Source of the DNA: Liolophura sinensis
Taxonomy: Eukaryota; Mollusca; Polyplacophora; Chitonida; Chitonidae
Assembly (NCBI RefSeq): GCF_032854445.1
Contig: NC_088304.1
Location: 11,049,704-11,113,703 of the forward strand
DNA: 64,000 nt
Reading direction: 5' to 3'
The first letter of the stretch is position 1; each line of letters begins with the position of its first letter. A model generated the notes under the pieces. That model was not told where the DNA came from. It saw only the letters and a program-made list of their open reading frames with translations, and did no database searches. Position numbers and translations under genes: made by a program. Below, in pieces: positions 39,301 to 52,400 of the stretch.

Positions 39301-40395
39301 CTTACAATCACATTAGGCACAAGGAATGTTATAGGGGAATGAAATGAATTAATATCAAAGTCGGGGACCATGCTAGGTTACAAGTTGTCTATAACGATGC
39401 GCAAGATAAACATAAACTTTTGTAAAATATCCATAGCTAATCTTCAACATTAAAAGCATTGCCTTGATGTGGCTTACGAATAAAAAAAGGAACCAGAATA
39501 CCACATAAAACACTTTCTTTTGATGTTTTCCCATGTTTACATATATACCTGGAAACATGCCAGAGTAGCGTTGCTAGGGGTTACTCAAACTGTTCTGTGA
39601 GTTAAAGGATTTCGTGACGAGAATTGTTAAACTAATATAGCAAATCAACGCTTACGCGTGGGCCGTATTGTTAGATTCAATTAATTATTTATTTATTTAC
39701 TTGTTTGGTAATTAACGATTTACTGAATAACATTCCATTTTTAGCTCACGACGGCGGTCGGGTTAACGAGTGGAAGAAAAAAGGGTGAAAACCGCCGCAG
39801 TGTGAAGGACAACGGCATAGAGAGTAACCTCAGAGCACTGACACTTGGCAAATGGTCACACGTAACCGATGAAATCCGTCCTCTTGTCAATTTACATCAG
39901 CTGGGATTTTATTCTAACAGTACATGTTTATGGTTAATGCACCATGGCTTGAGTAGAATTAGATAGAAAAAAGGCAGGGGAGTTAGGGGTAGGTTATTGA
40001 ATCTTGTTAGTCTTTAAATTTACTCACAAAGCTGTGTTTTTATTACAGTTAATATAACTGCGACGCATACCCAGTGGTGTTAACCTCTGCACTTTGTCAT
40101 CGAAATTTGTAATTTTCTTGTTGATATAGATCAACTTACGCAGATTAATACATTTGCTTGTGTATCTGATTGTCCTCTATCGCCATACTCAAGAATTTGT
40201 CAATGATATGATGGAAGTAAGTTTTGGAGGGGAAATATCCGGGGTAAACCACCGACAACCGATGCAGAAGAGTGCTACTCAGCGAAAGTCAGACTGCATG
40301 TGTAAACGGGCACGAGAGCGTCGACGACCGCTTATTGTCGCCAAGGCTGGGTTTGAACCCGGAACCTGTGTGTTCTAGCGATTGAAACGCGAACA

Positions 40396-40431
<36 letters not shown>

Positions 40432-43400
40432 TCGCCTGTGTTACAGCGGATGTACTAGCAACTTGTGCTGTGGGCAATGAAAACATCAATACCGGACTTA
40501 TTCAGGGCAACTTTTATCCAGTGGCGGCCTCCGTGACTGTAGTTTAGCGCGCTATTTCAGCGTAATAACCCAGGTGCCTCTGACCAATGCGGCCACTCAT
40601 GCTGGCTTCCTCTCCAGCAGTACGAGGGAAGGTCTGGCAACAACCTGCGGATGGTCGTGGGTTTCCACCGGGCTCAGCCCTGTTTCCTCCCACCATAATG
40701 CTGGCCGCCGTCGTATAAATGAAATATTCTTGAGTACGGCGTAAAACACCAACCAAATAAAACAAATAAATAAATTTTATTTCGCGTATCTCGTGTGATG
40801 TCGCGTATCTAAACACAATTCTACGGGGACTTTCATATACATAGAAGTCGCTTAGATTTATCTCCCCTGAACTGGTACAAAATGTCCAGATATTCCTTGA
40901 CACAAGAAATTTATTTATTTCATCAGTGTTTTACGCCGTACTCAAGAATATTTCACTTCTACGATGGCGTCTAGATTTATGGTGTAAGGAAATTTAAACC
41001 AAGCATCCTGATTTTACCATATCCGAAATAAAATATCCAGGTTTTACCTGTGAAAATGTAATAAAGTGCTAACGTTTACCGGCGTTGTTCATCTTTAGAA
41101 GTCAACAGTTCTGTACAATTCTTGAACGCTACCTGCCAATCGACAGTCAATTCAACACTCATCATTCTAATTGTCTTTAATCACTGACTGGCTTGAATTT
41201 GTAATCATAAATGAAGAATTCGTAGAAATTATATATGAAGAGCCTATACTTTCAGTTATTCTGACGGGTAAAACTTGTGCGGTTTGTGTGGGAAAATCTG
41301 TACTTATGTTTTCGAACGAATACAATTATAGTCAAAATTTACTATAGAATGATCATAAGTTCGAAATTCCTGAAGATGGCATTAAGCATCAATTCAATCA
41401 ATAAATAAATCAGTCCAAAAATTTTTATTCATCAGACGGTATATTGATGGTCCGAAAGCTTTAAGTAACCGATGTAAAGCAATGCCTGCGCAAAAATATA
41501 ACCGCTTTTATTGTTTTTGAAGAAACTTACAAACTGTTGACGTAGCACATTGTTGCATTGCTCTAAAGTTCTTGTGTTTTAAATATGAAGATAACACATG
41601 ATTTTTAATAATTTTTAATGAACGGAGGGGTCAGTCGCTTTGGCGTAGGTGCGTTTTATCCTTCTAGAAGTAGCAACTGTTCAGCATTGCGCGTTCCATG
41701 ACAACTGCATTAATCATTGACTATAACACAACCTCAGGATATCCAGATTTAACTTTATTTATTTCTTTTATTTGTGTTTTACGTCATACTCAAAAATCTC
41801 ACTTGTACGACGGCGGCCAGCACTATGGTGGGATGAATCCGGGCAAAGTCTGGGGCAAAACCAGGACCATCCGGACAGACATTCCAACGTACAGCCCGAG
41901 AGGAAGTCAGCGTGAGCTGGACGATTTAACCTTAAGCCAAGTCTTCAGTTTGGTATTGGAGCCCAAAAAATTGTGTATTAGTACATTGAAAATGAACTAA
42001 GTCTACTCTTGTGCTCTTCGTATTGGTTTGCTGGGTTTAGTAAATTCATAAATATGTAAATATGACATCATACCGCTTTTAGCTAATATACTTTTGAAAA
42101 AAAGAGCCCTTTCGATCATGTTAGTCCAAGGTTTGAAAAAATCCTACCTGTGATTCTGTAGACATTTTGCGTACCATTGTATGAATGAACGAAAAGAGCT
42201 AAAACACGGCAATGGCAGTATTTCACTCATACCCTGACCATAACATGCTTCCAACTGACCGGAATATGATGCTGATCTTGTAGCGCATGCGTCGAAGCAG
42301 ACATCCGCATACCAGCCGTCGACCAAATTGGACGTTCCGAGTAAATAATCACAATACCAATTATCAAAACCACCTTTAACACAAATTACCAAAGAACTAA
42401 CACAGTAACTATATAAACTACGAAATTAGACGGAAATATATCAGAAAGAATAACACAAAACACAAACATTCTATAAAATGTTCTTTATTCAAGCATACAA
42501 ACTGGTTAATAGAAAATAATTCATAAACAGAAATACATTAATGTAAATTGTTTTAATTCGTTGAGACTTTTAGCCTTTGAGCTTTGGGTAACGCAGCATC
42601 TTCATGAGTTCCCTTATCCTACGCTGGTGCAAATATGGGATATGATCCGGCTGTGTTCTCTGCACACGAACAGAAGACAAAAACATGTGATTTGATGTCA
42701 ATTCTAAATGTTTGTTAATTGATTACGCGGAAAACATCAGAATAATTGGTTTATGTACTACACAAATCTGTTATTGCTGCAGATCGAATGATATGTATTA
42801 ATGCTATTGTACGTTAAATGTATGACAGACAATATTTTCAGCAGTTTTGGATCAGTGGCGCCTAACAAATTGCAGTCACTATATATTTTATCTCTCTAAG
42901 CCAGGATGCCAGGGGAAATGTAATTTCCACTGTATTAATATTATCATAAATGAACAATTATGACATCCTAACTGAGGTAAACTATTACATGTACACTTGT
43001 ATCACAAGAGGCCAGATTTCACCGGTTACGCGTGATCATTAGCCAGCTATCGCAATGTCGAGGCTGCGCTGGTTTCCCCTTTATGCTGTAAAGAGGCCTA
43101 TTTCACCGGTAACGTGTGACTATTTGCCAGCTATCGCACTGTCGAGGCTGCGCTGGTTTTACTATCTATGTTATACGTCTCTAAACGTACTCTATAAAAT
43201 TTGATAAATCTCAAGAAGAGTCGAACCAAGTATCTCCTCAAGGTTAAAAATACGTGGGGTACAGAGTTACAAAGCTTCACTTAGAACACGTATACAGATA
43301 TTACACTTTACCTATATAAAGAAAAACCCACCTTCGCCGACAGCAGGGATGACAATCTCAGCCGCAGGACTGAGTCCATTCTCTTGAACTGCCCTCACTC

Positions 43401-46400
43401 TTACAGTAGTCTCTCCATCCTTCGCTTGAAGTAAGATACCAAACGACGGGTAGAACGTCCTCTGTACACTGGGTGGGTTGTACATTAGGTTGGAAATTTC
43501 CACAACGTACCCTAGAGAAAGGAAAACCAACCAAGCGGCTTAAACATGTTCATCTTCCGGTCCACTGTCTTATTTATTTATTTTGATCGGAGTTTTAAGA
43601 CGTAATCAAGAATATTCCACCTATATTAGCATTGGGGTGGGACGAAACTAAACAGAGCTCCGGGGAAACCCACGACCATCCGCAGGTTGCTGACATACCT
43701 TCCCGAGTAAGGCCAGAGAGGAAGGGCCAGCAAGACCTGAACTTGAACTCACAGGGGAGGCATTGGTGAGACGCTTCTGGGTTATTGCGCCGTGCTCGCA
43801 CGTTAAGCACTTCGGCCAAGGATGCCCCTGACAATAATCTTAAGCACATGTCTGGGGTGGTCGTAGCGAAGTCGTAAGTGTCAACTGAGTGTATCTCTGT
43901 ATTCAAAACTTCTATATACCATCAACTTGCATAGCAAAAACGAGACACAAGGGACGTGCTTAATGCGAAAAAGACACTTTTTTTTCCTTGTTTCATTCTG
44001 TATGTTTTTTTTAATGTCTATCTGGTCCGAAATTTAGAACCGGTGAGAATGCAATTTCTGTCATTTAACAACAGTTTTTCTTTGTGATAGGCTGGCTCAG
44101 GTATTCATAGTTCTGCATCACTGGAACAAGACGCTGAAGACACCAGACATGACGCCCAACTCAATCACAATATACCAAAACAATTAAGACTATCACCTTA
44201 AGCAGAATGTAAAGAGAGGATATACTTGTTTTTAATTCGACTAATTCTTAACCGCAAGCACATGAGAGTGAAACCAAATCTGGCAACTATTTACACTGAA
44301 AATTTGACTCACCTAGCTGTCTGACAATCTCGTCAGCTTGTGTTGGAGAATCCCAGTTCAGAATAAAAGTTGTCACCGGGCCGAAGCGAATGGCTCTAGA
44401 AATGCGTAAGTTCTGTGGAGATCCATCATCAAATTTCACTGCAAAAAGAAATAGCACCTGGTTTTGAACCCAAAGAAAAGGCCGCCATAGAGTTTCTTCC
44501 TTCAGCTAAAGTTTAACACATCCTAAGTAACTTAAATGCTCTGCCATAATATGATGAAAAATACATCTGAATCCAACGGCACAAATTTGCTTAAAAGATA
44601 AAAAAAATGAAACAATTGTAATGGTTTAAATTAAAAGCTTCACTTTTTCACAAAAAGAAATATGATTTAAGAAAAGAGACAGCCATCTACTTTTGGAACT
44701 ACCACCTGAAGCACGTTGTCACATTTAAGTTCTAAATAAACGGAACCTATCACTCACCACATAGCTGGGCGTCATTTTCCTTAAACCCTTTGGGACAGCT
44801 GTTCGACTCTTCTGGTATGTTCACAATTGAAGGGTTGAAATAAAATGCCTTTTCGTGATTGATGAACAATGGCTTGTCAGAGAGGATCACTTCTTGAAGG
44901 TTGGTGATGGTTTGTTGAAGGAATTGATGGGCATCACTGTATATCTGCTGGCAGATCGCGGAAACACACGTCTGAGGCACTTCCTCACAGCCCGCCGTCA
45001 TAGACAACACGGCGACGTTTGGTGGTGACGTCAGTATGCTGACGTCAACGGTGACTGGTAACGTTGTGACATTTGCGACAAACATCACGGTCTCGCGGAA
45101 AGCTGTCTGTAAAGGCACGTTGTTTACATCTTTTTGAAGTAATGTTTCGTTTTCTTTCACTTTGCCCGGCTCGGCTGTTATAAATCCAAACTTCAATGTC
45201 ACTGTGGGACAAAGAGGTCTGGCTTCCAAGACCTCAAGCGTCATTTCATTAGTTGAAACACTGCCGTACTCGTTCGCAGCTTCGCATCTGTAAGCTCCAG
45301 CATCTGATTCCTGGACGGAAGGCAACACTAGGGATTTATTTTCCACTTTAAAGGCATCATCGGAGACCAGACGCCATGTTATGTTTGCCTCCGGTGAAGC
45401 GGAAACATTACACACAATAACCACTTTTTCGCCGATAAGAGCTTCAATGCGGGATGGCGGTTGAGACAGAATTCTAGGAGGGGAGATAACTGTGACAACG
45501 GCTGGGTCGGACGTCACGTTGGTCACGTGATTTCCAGCCACACAAACGTACTCTCCGGCATCTTCACTCGTCAGTCCTGTCAGTATGAGAGAACCACCAG
45601 TAGCGTACATTTCCTCATTCTTGTACCAGTAGTAGCTAGGCTCAGGGACGCTTGAAGCAGAGCACGTTAACGTGACACTTTCTCCTGACCTCACAGTGAC
45701 GTTTCTGGGACTTTTTGTGATTTCTGGCACTGTGGCACAGAAAACCTCATCTGTATTCAACAACCGCAGCTCGTTCAAGATCTCCGTTGTTGTATTTATC
45801 AACTCTGCAAAACTCTTGGTGTTATTGTCGAAAAGGCTGTAGAATTGTTCTTCTAAAGGTGGTAAATCTTGCTGAGCTCCTGGAAGAAGCTGTGGATCGA
45901 CAGAATCCACGAGTTGGTAAATTTCCCCAAAACTCCAAATCACACAGTCATAAAACCCAGAGCACTCATCAGTAGACAACAGCTCCAGAGTCATATTTTC
46001 CATCCTTTCCCGCCAGAAAGGTAAGATTTCTGCACTAGCAAAACTGTTCAGTGCCTCCTCGTTGCTTTGAATAACGTACTCTGTTGCAGATTTGCTTTCC
46101 TTCACTAGGTCATCATCCTGCATGTTTGTATTCACGTCATTCAAGACATCGGCAACTTGATCTCTGGTCACGTTGAAGTCTTCTTCGGCCACGGTGTAGT
46201 CAATTTCAGAGTCATCAGCATTCATGTCGAGTAAGGAATTTCGTATCTCTACAGTTTCTGAACCACGATTGGAAACTTCTTGCATGGAAGTCTCCAACTC
46301 TTTTGTGACGTTATTCAGCTCTTCTATACTCTGTCGGAGAAATGTTATTACAGGAGAGTAGCGAGAGCATTGTTCTCTCCAGAACTGAATTTCACTCTCT

Positions 46401-49400
46401 CGGGTTGTATTTGTAAGCACGGTATTATTTGAGACTCGATCATCAAGACTGTCGAACACACTTTCATCGAACGTTCCATTTCCCGCCTGTCGTCGGTAGC
46501 GGAACGCCTTGTGAAGTCTAGAAAATACTTCGTGATCTATGTCCCGCTTTCGTCGCCCAACCAGTTTCTTCACAGAATCCAAAAAGCCGTTGACCAATGA
46601 TTTTGCTGCATTCCAAATGCTACCAAAAATGTTGCGGAAATTTAAACGGAAACGAACAGTGCGCCAGCCAAGCCGAAATGGATTAACATCACAAAATATT
46701 TCGAACTCAAACAAGTCTCTTGTGGATAACTCAATCTCAAACCCACAATTACCAATGTCGATGATACTTTGTAAGCCATATTTCACAATGAAATTGATTG
46801 CATACGACACAGCTCTAACAGCGAATTTGACACCCTCTAGTGTGGCGTTGGCGGCACTCAGTAATCCTTTAACACCTTCTAGAAGTAACTTGGCTCCGTC
46901 TAAAGCCAATTTTGCGACCTCTAAGACAATACGCGCCTTGTCTACAATAACTTGCGCGGCGGACAGGAGACCTTTGGCGATGTCTAAGGCAAGCATAGGC
47001 GCCCTAACGAAAAGTTTGGCCGCTTCCAGTGCTAAAAACGCAACACCTCGTAGAGCACGACAAGCCAAATTTGCAGCCACACACAGAGGATTAGGAATCT
47101 TGATCATACAACTTGTCCATCTTGGACACGGGATCTTTACCCAGCCAACCTTACATTTCTTAAATTTTATACCAGGAATGCAAATTTTTGAACATGTTTT
47201 AATCTTACAAAGACGATCGACTCTCTTTTGTGCAGCTTTTAATTTTTCAAGCGCTTTCTTGAAAGGACCCTTAGCCGCCTCCACTTTTTGCTTTGCGCGT
47301 TCTAAGCCTTCCACGCCCTTATCGAAGAAAACGTTGGCTTTGTCAACGTCGTCTTTTTTCTCGTCCAACCATCTCTGCGCACTCGTAACCTTATCTTTGG
47401 CTACGTTTACCGCCTCCTTGGCTTTGTCTATTCGTTTAACTGCTTCATCAGCTAACCTGTTCACAAATTTTCGTATGGCATCTCCGAGACTTGCTTGAAC
47501 GTTGTTGCCTGCCTGGCGCTTGCGGCCACCACCAGGAATAAATTCACCTCGAATCTGTAAAGCCCAGTCTGCGACATTTACAAATACCGTGGCTCGGATA
47601 GTTAGTCTGGCTCTGAAAATATCCCAGATGTTAACTTCCGCCCGCGTGGCAATCTCCTTGTTGGTGACGAAGAGATCTGCTGTGGCTTTGGCTCCGAAGA
47701 AATTCAGACGAGCGTGAAGCTGTACAACAAAATTGTTGCTGTCACTTGCTAAGGCGAGCCCGAAGCCAAATCCCAGTTTTACCGAAACTAGACTCCATAG
47801 TTTGTTCTCTATTTTCCCGCCACTGTTTGCTTTTCCGTTGGCAAGGCCAATTTTGAATGCATCTACGACACCAAATGCTCGCCACGCCGCTTCTCCATTC
47901 ATGTGATCGAAGATTTCTACTAAATCCCCACAGCGCCGTAAATGAGCGTCAGATTTCACGAATTCGCCCTCGATGCCTAAAGACAGACCCAAAACAGTGA
48001 TCGAGAAGTAACCGCGTATTCCAAATGTTTTTGGACCCTTGAAGATGCCGACAGTCTCGTTATAGAGCGACTGTACCATAGTTAGGGTGTTGTTCTTAAT
48101 CTCATCCACCTTCGTTTTCACAAATGTTATAAAGTTCTTGAGGGTTTTTTCGAACATCAGTTTGATAAGGTCCACCAGCTGTCTGACTTTCTGAACCAGA
48201 TTATTGATGCTCTCTATGATATCTTTGACAAGATCGGCCACATTCTTTATCAACGCCGTCAAGTTGAATTTGTCCAAAAACTGATTGACCAATTGCAACA
48301 GCGCTTGAATGTGCTGGCGAAATTCTTGTATTGCTTCAAGTATGACTGGTGCGATGACCCCGACGTATTTTTGAATTTCGGTCACGACGAAGTTCAGGAG
48401 CTCAATAACAGCCTGTTTAACCTGAGCTAAAACAGATTTTATGATATCAATCGGTCGAGGAACATTGGAAATGTCAGCGTCATCCAGACGGTAAAAAAAG
48501 TCTGCTTCCAGCTCAATGTTAAAGGCAAGATCCTGAATGACGGGGACGCCACGGAGAAGTTTGGCGTCAACAAACACTGTGGTGAAAACGCCAGGAGGAT
48601 TGGCTTGGGGTCCACAGTATGTTCTCGGTCCTGGACCTACAAGAGATTGAATATAAATTTTATCTACATGCATACTGATGGATTACATTTGTTTCCAGTC
48701 ATAATGTATACAACCATTTCAAAATTCACTTGTTAGTCAGTTTGTTTACCCGCAATTATTAAGAGGCATAAATATTTAGCGATCAGTTTTGCATAATTTT
48801 CAAATATGCATACATATTATTTAGGCACAGTTCACATTTCCACTCTTATATTATACAGTATTTAAATGATGCACAGAAAAGTATTTCCCTGGATGTATTC
48901 TGTGTTTGTGGTAATGGCTACCTGCAAGGTACAGATGCCCAGATCTCGAGCTGGAAAGGTACATGCTCATCAAAATAGAGGCTGGATAGCAGTACCGTCT
49001 GCTTATCCATTGACATTGTGCCAGACGAAAAATGAGGAAAGGTGCAACTTTGAGGGGAAAATGAGTTTGGCCAGGGTGCACATACCTCCAACAGACCCAA
49101 ACGCTTGTAAACTGTGTTGCAGGAAATTGCCAAATGACAAGGAAATTGTAGCTCGATTCTTCAGTATCGTGACATATAGAGCCACTTCCATTGGTTTCCC
49201 GCCAGACTTCAGGTAAACTTCCCAGGGGTCAACAAACACGTGCGTCAAAATCTGCCAAGTAAAGAAAAACGGGTCATAGTTAAGGCTATTTACGAAGGCG
49301 AGCCATACTTTTGATTACTGAAATATCTCCATGCCATTCGCTAAGAACATTTTATGCGTCTGTTTATCACGATTGAAAACGTCCATTTTCATCCAACTTT

Positions 49401-52400
49401 CTTTTTTGATATACTTTATTAATTCCTAGGGTATTTGTGTTGAAAATTCTTTTAGGAAATAGGTCTTGTGATTACTGACCCGAAATGTCCAACTCGGTTG
49501 ACGACTTGTTTACGACTGTCAATTTCAACGGCTGGATTTGCCCATTGCTGGACTGACCAGCTAGATGTGATCTGGCATCAAGTGTATATTTTCTTAATTT
49601 GTTTTTGTGCGAAAGCAAACTATGGATGGGTATTAGGCATCGTTTTTTTTTGGTTGTTTTTCTTTTGCACAAAACAAGTATTACAAGATATTCATAACAA
49701 ACCTCATTAATCAAGGCCTAGTTGGACAGTTTTTAATTATTATTCTATCATTACGAGATGTAGAAGGAAAAAAAATCATAAAGACAAGTCACATGACTAT
49801 ATCCTATATAATTAATACTCTATTCCCAATGTTCTTTAATGCTTATGTAATTAACAGTGTGTAAGCGCACAACTTAATTGCTGTAGACCACACCAGTCAG
49901 CTCACGCAACGTTTCCATTTACGACACTTACCTTTCGAATATCAGGCAGAGCGGCGTAAGTTTCTACTGGAACTGGGGCTACTGAAAAATCAAAGGATTT
50001 GTTGGGATCTCGAACTCGGCTAACCTCCAAAGATACCCAAAACGTAGCCGTCTGGCTAAGGCTGCAACAGAAAGAAAACAGATGTTTTGTCTAAAGCAAA
50101 ATCTCAACATGTACGGCCTTCAGACATTTTAATTTACATGCGCGCTGTTAATCCCAAGAAAACTGAAAGAGTTGAGAGAGCGTTAAAACAGAAAATGTTC
50201 TATTTTTGGTTCCATCGAAGAATACCATGCCTCAGATCCTGAGAGAACATAACAATGCACACTGCACGCTATTGCTAACACGGCTGTGACCTTCAGTCAC
50301 GAATATTGTCATGCTTTTTTCGATAAACAGTGTGTCTCCAACCATAAACGTGTTTGCTATTGTGTTTAACAGAACCATTTTTGAGCATTCCAAACAATAT
50401 ACATTGTATCGTCATAAGATTGTTACTTACGGGTATTTGAATGTTTCGTCCCCGTTCCACAACTCCAGTTCAGACCCGATGGGGCGTACGTTTAGCTTTC
50501 TAAACAAAGAAAATCCAATGCCATTGGGAAAAACCTTCACACCCGAGTCTTCTTTCAGCTTTTTGAATACTTCAACTTCCGCCAGAAGAGCTGCTGCTTT
50601 ATCGGGAAACATCATCATGAACGTCGTGCCGAAATCTTTATACAAGTCCAGGATGATGCAGTACTGCTCACTGTGGAGTTCTGGCAAATACACGTCTTGG
50701 TTGACAAGCGTCAGTACAATGGCATGAGTAAAGCGGAATACGTGATATCTGGAGTCGTCATTTACCGGTGCACCTGCGCAGTAGCGTAACTTCTTTACTG
50801 TACTTCCGGTTGCTATTTGGGCAAAGAAGAACGGCTGTGGAGAGTTTGTGGCCACAAACATCCTCAACCAAGGTGGCAATAAAAGCTGAAGGAATGCAAA
50901 TACCTGCTTCAGTAAGCTGTGTTTCTTGATGAAGTCGTTGATATCTTTGACTGAGAGTTCAAAGGTAGCTTGTCTCGCTCTTCTGATGACTTCTCCCGAA
51001 ACAGCCGATCCTACATTTGGGCCCCGAAGGCCACTCACAGGACCGACTGTTAGCTCGTTGTTTACGTTTACCTCCAGACCGTTCACAGACATGGGTACCG
51101 AGAGATTTCCAACAGAGGAGAATGTGACACCTTTGGTGAAGAAGATATTCGGGTTGGAGTTGAGTCGGTACCACTGAGACGTCGAAGTGAACTTATAGTC
51201 CTCACCTTGGAGACTGAGGTCGATGAAGAAATTCCCCTCAGGAAGCCCCTCAAAGGGAATTTGGTATTTTGAGAATACGTCATCGGACAGAACCTCGAGG
51301 GTGGTGACGTCACTGAAAGATGCAGCGTCTGCTCCGGAAGCCCTGAAGCTGACGACGAATTTCCCACTGTCAGGAGAAAGAACTTTAAAAGTGGCGCTAG
51401 TAGCTGGACTCCGGATAAACAATCGATCAGGAAAAACCTGGATACCGTCCGTTGTTTCGGCACTGAGAATTAACTCCTGCTCCGGGAATGCTGTCACCAC
51501 GAAATTGTCTGATAGGACACCGGCTCTGACTCGCACATTGTCTGGCAGTGAGATGATTCCTGTTTCACAGCGGTCTCCTTCGTAACCCGTGTTTGTACAG
51601 TCACATGTAAATGTGGTTGCATCAGGAGAGGGTTTGGAGCACATACCGTTATGCTGACAGGGCTTGATAAAACAGGGGTCTGGAATTAAAATGTAAAGTT
51701 GCTTACTCAGTTCTGCGGGGACATCTTGAAGATGTCTTCATCAGGCCAGTCAGTATCATGCGTGTGTTGAGTTTTAACGTTAGATTGACTGGAAACAAGT
51801 TGGGCACATTTGTTAGACTGTAGAAATCGACTTATAGCCTTTAACAATTTCAGTTTAAAAGAGCAAATACCTCTGCGCCGAGCTGATTATACCCGGCCAA
51901 AACAAAGACAACAGCGTGCTTACCAACACAGTTCAGTCCGTTGCTATGTAGTACATGACCTGGAGGACAGTCACATGAAGTTCCTGACTGTGTACACTGG
52001 GGCCAACACCAGACGAACTGTTTGTCGCCGCAGTCTGAAGCATCTGGAAAAAAATGGAAAAATAATAGATTATCAAGATATCTGTACTCGACCAAAGTAT
52101 AATGACCTGTGTAATTATTTGTTGTAAAATATGTACACTAAAGAATTATAATCATTTGCAAGGTGGTATTACAAGCCTTTCTACTAATTACTTCTATTGT
52201 GTATCGAAATAAAATACGTTAAAACCAATGCTGGTGGAAGAAAGAATCTCACCTCTGCATGTTTTTCTGTCCCCGTCCAGGACAAACCCATCCCGACACG
52301 AGCACACGAAAGACCCGTCAGTATTGGCACAGATATGGGAGCAACCGCCGTTATTCGTTTTGCATTCATCCAGATCTGCAAGTCGGAAGAAGAATGTCAT

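Larger units (their letters stand above)
34007..43331 (-). other. Intron 22, the longest intron (9.3 kb)
   Basis: It separates the FN3 and PKD regions. It holds a fold-back MITE (34270-34690), a solo LTR (36795-37799), at least eight SINEs or SINE fragments, family B and C copies and a (TA)n run. No exon with suitable splice sites was found in it. Exons 22 and 23 join directly in phase. Confidence 0.8.

Noticed and set aside
40397-40431. TA run as a TATA or regulatory element
   Set aside because: A plain dinucleotide microsatellite between SINEs with no gene start nearby.
46539-47717. Plus-strand open frames of 319 and 71 codons opposite exon 20
   Set aside because: They mirror the Ala/Lys-rich coding sequence of the minus-strand exon, whose domains and splice phases are clear. 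No plus-strand start context or homology.
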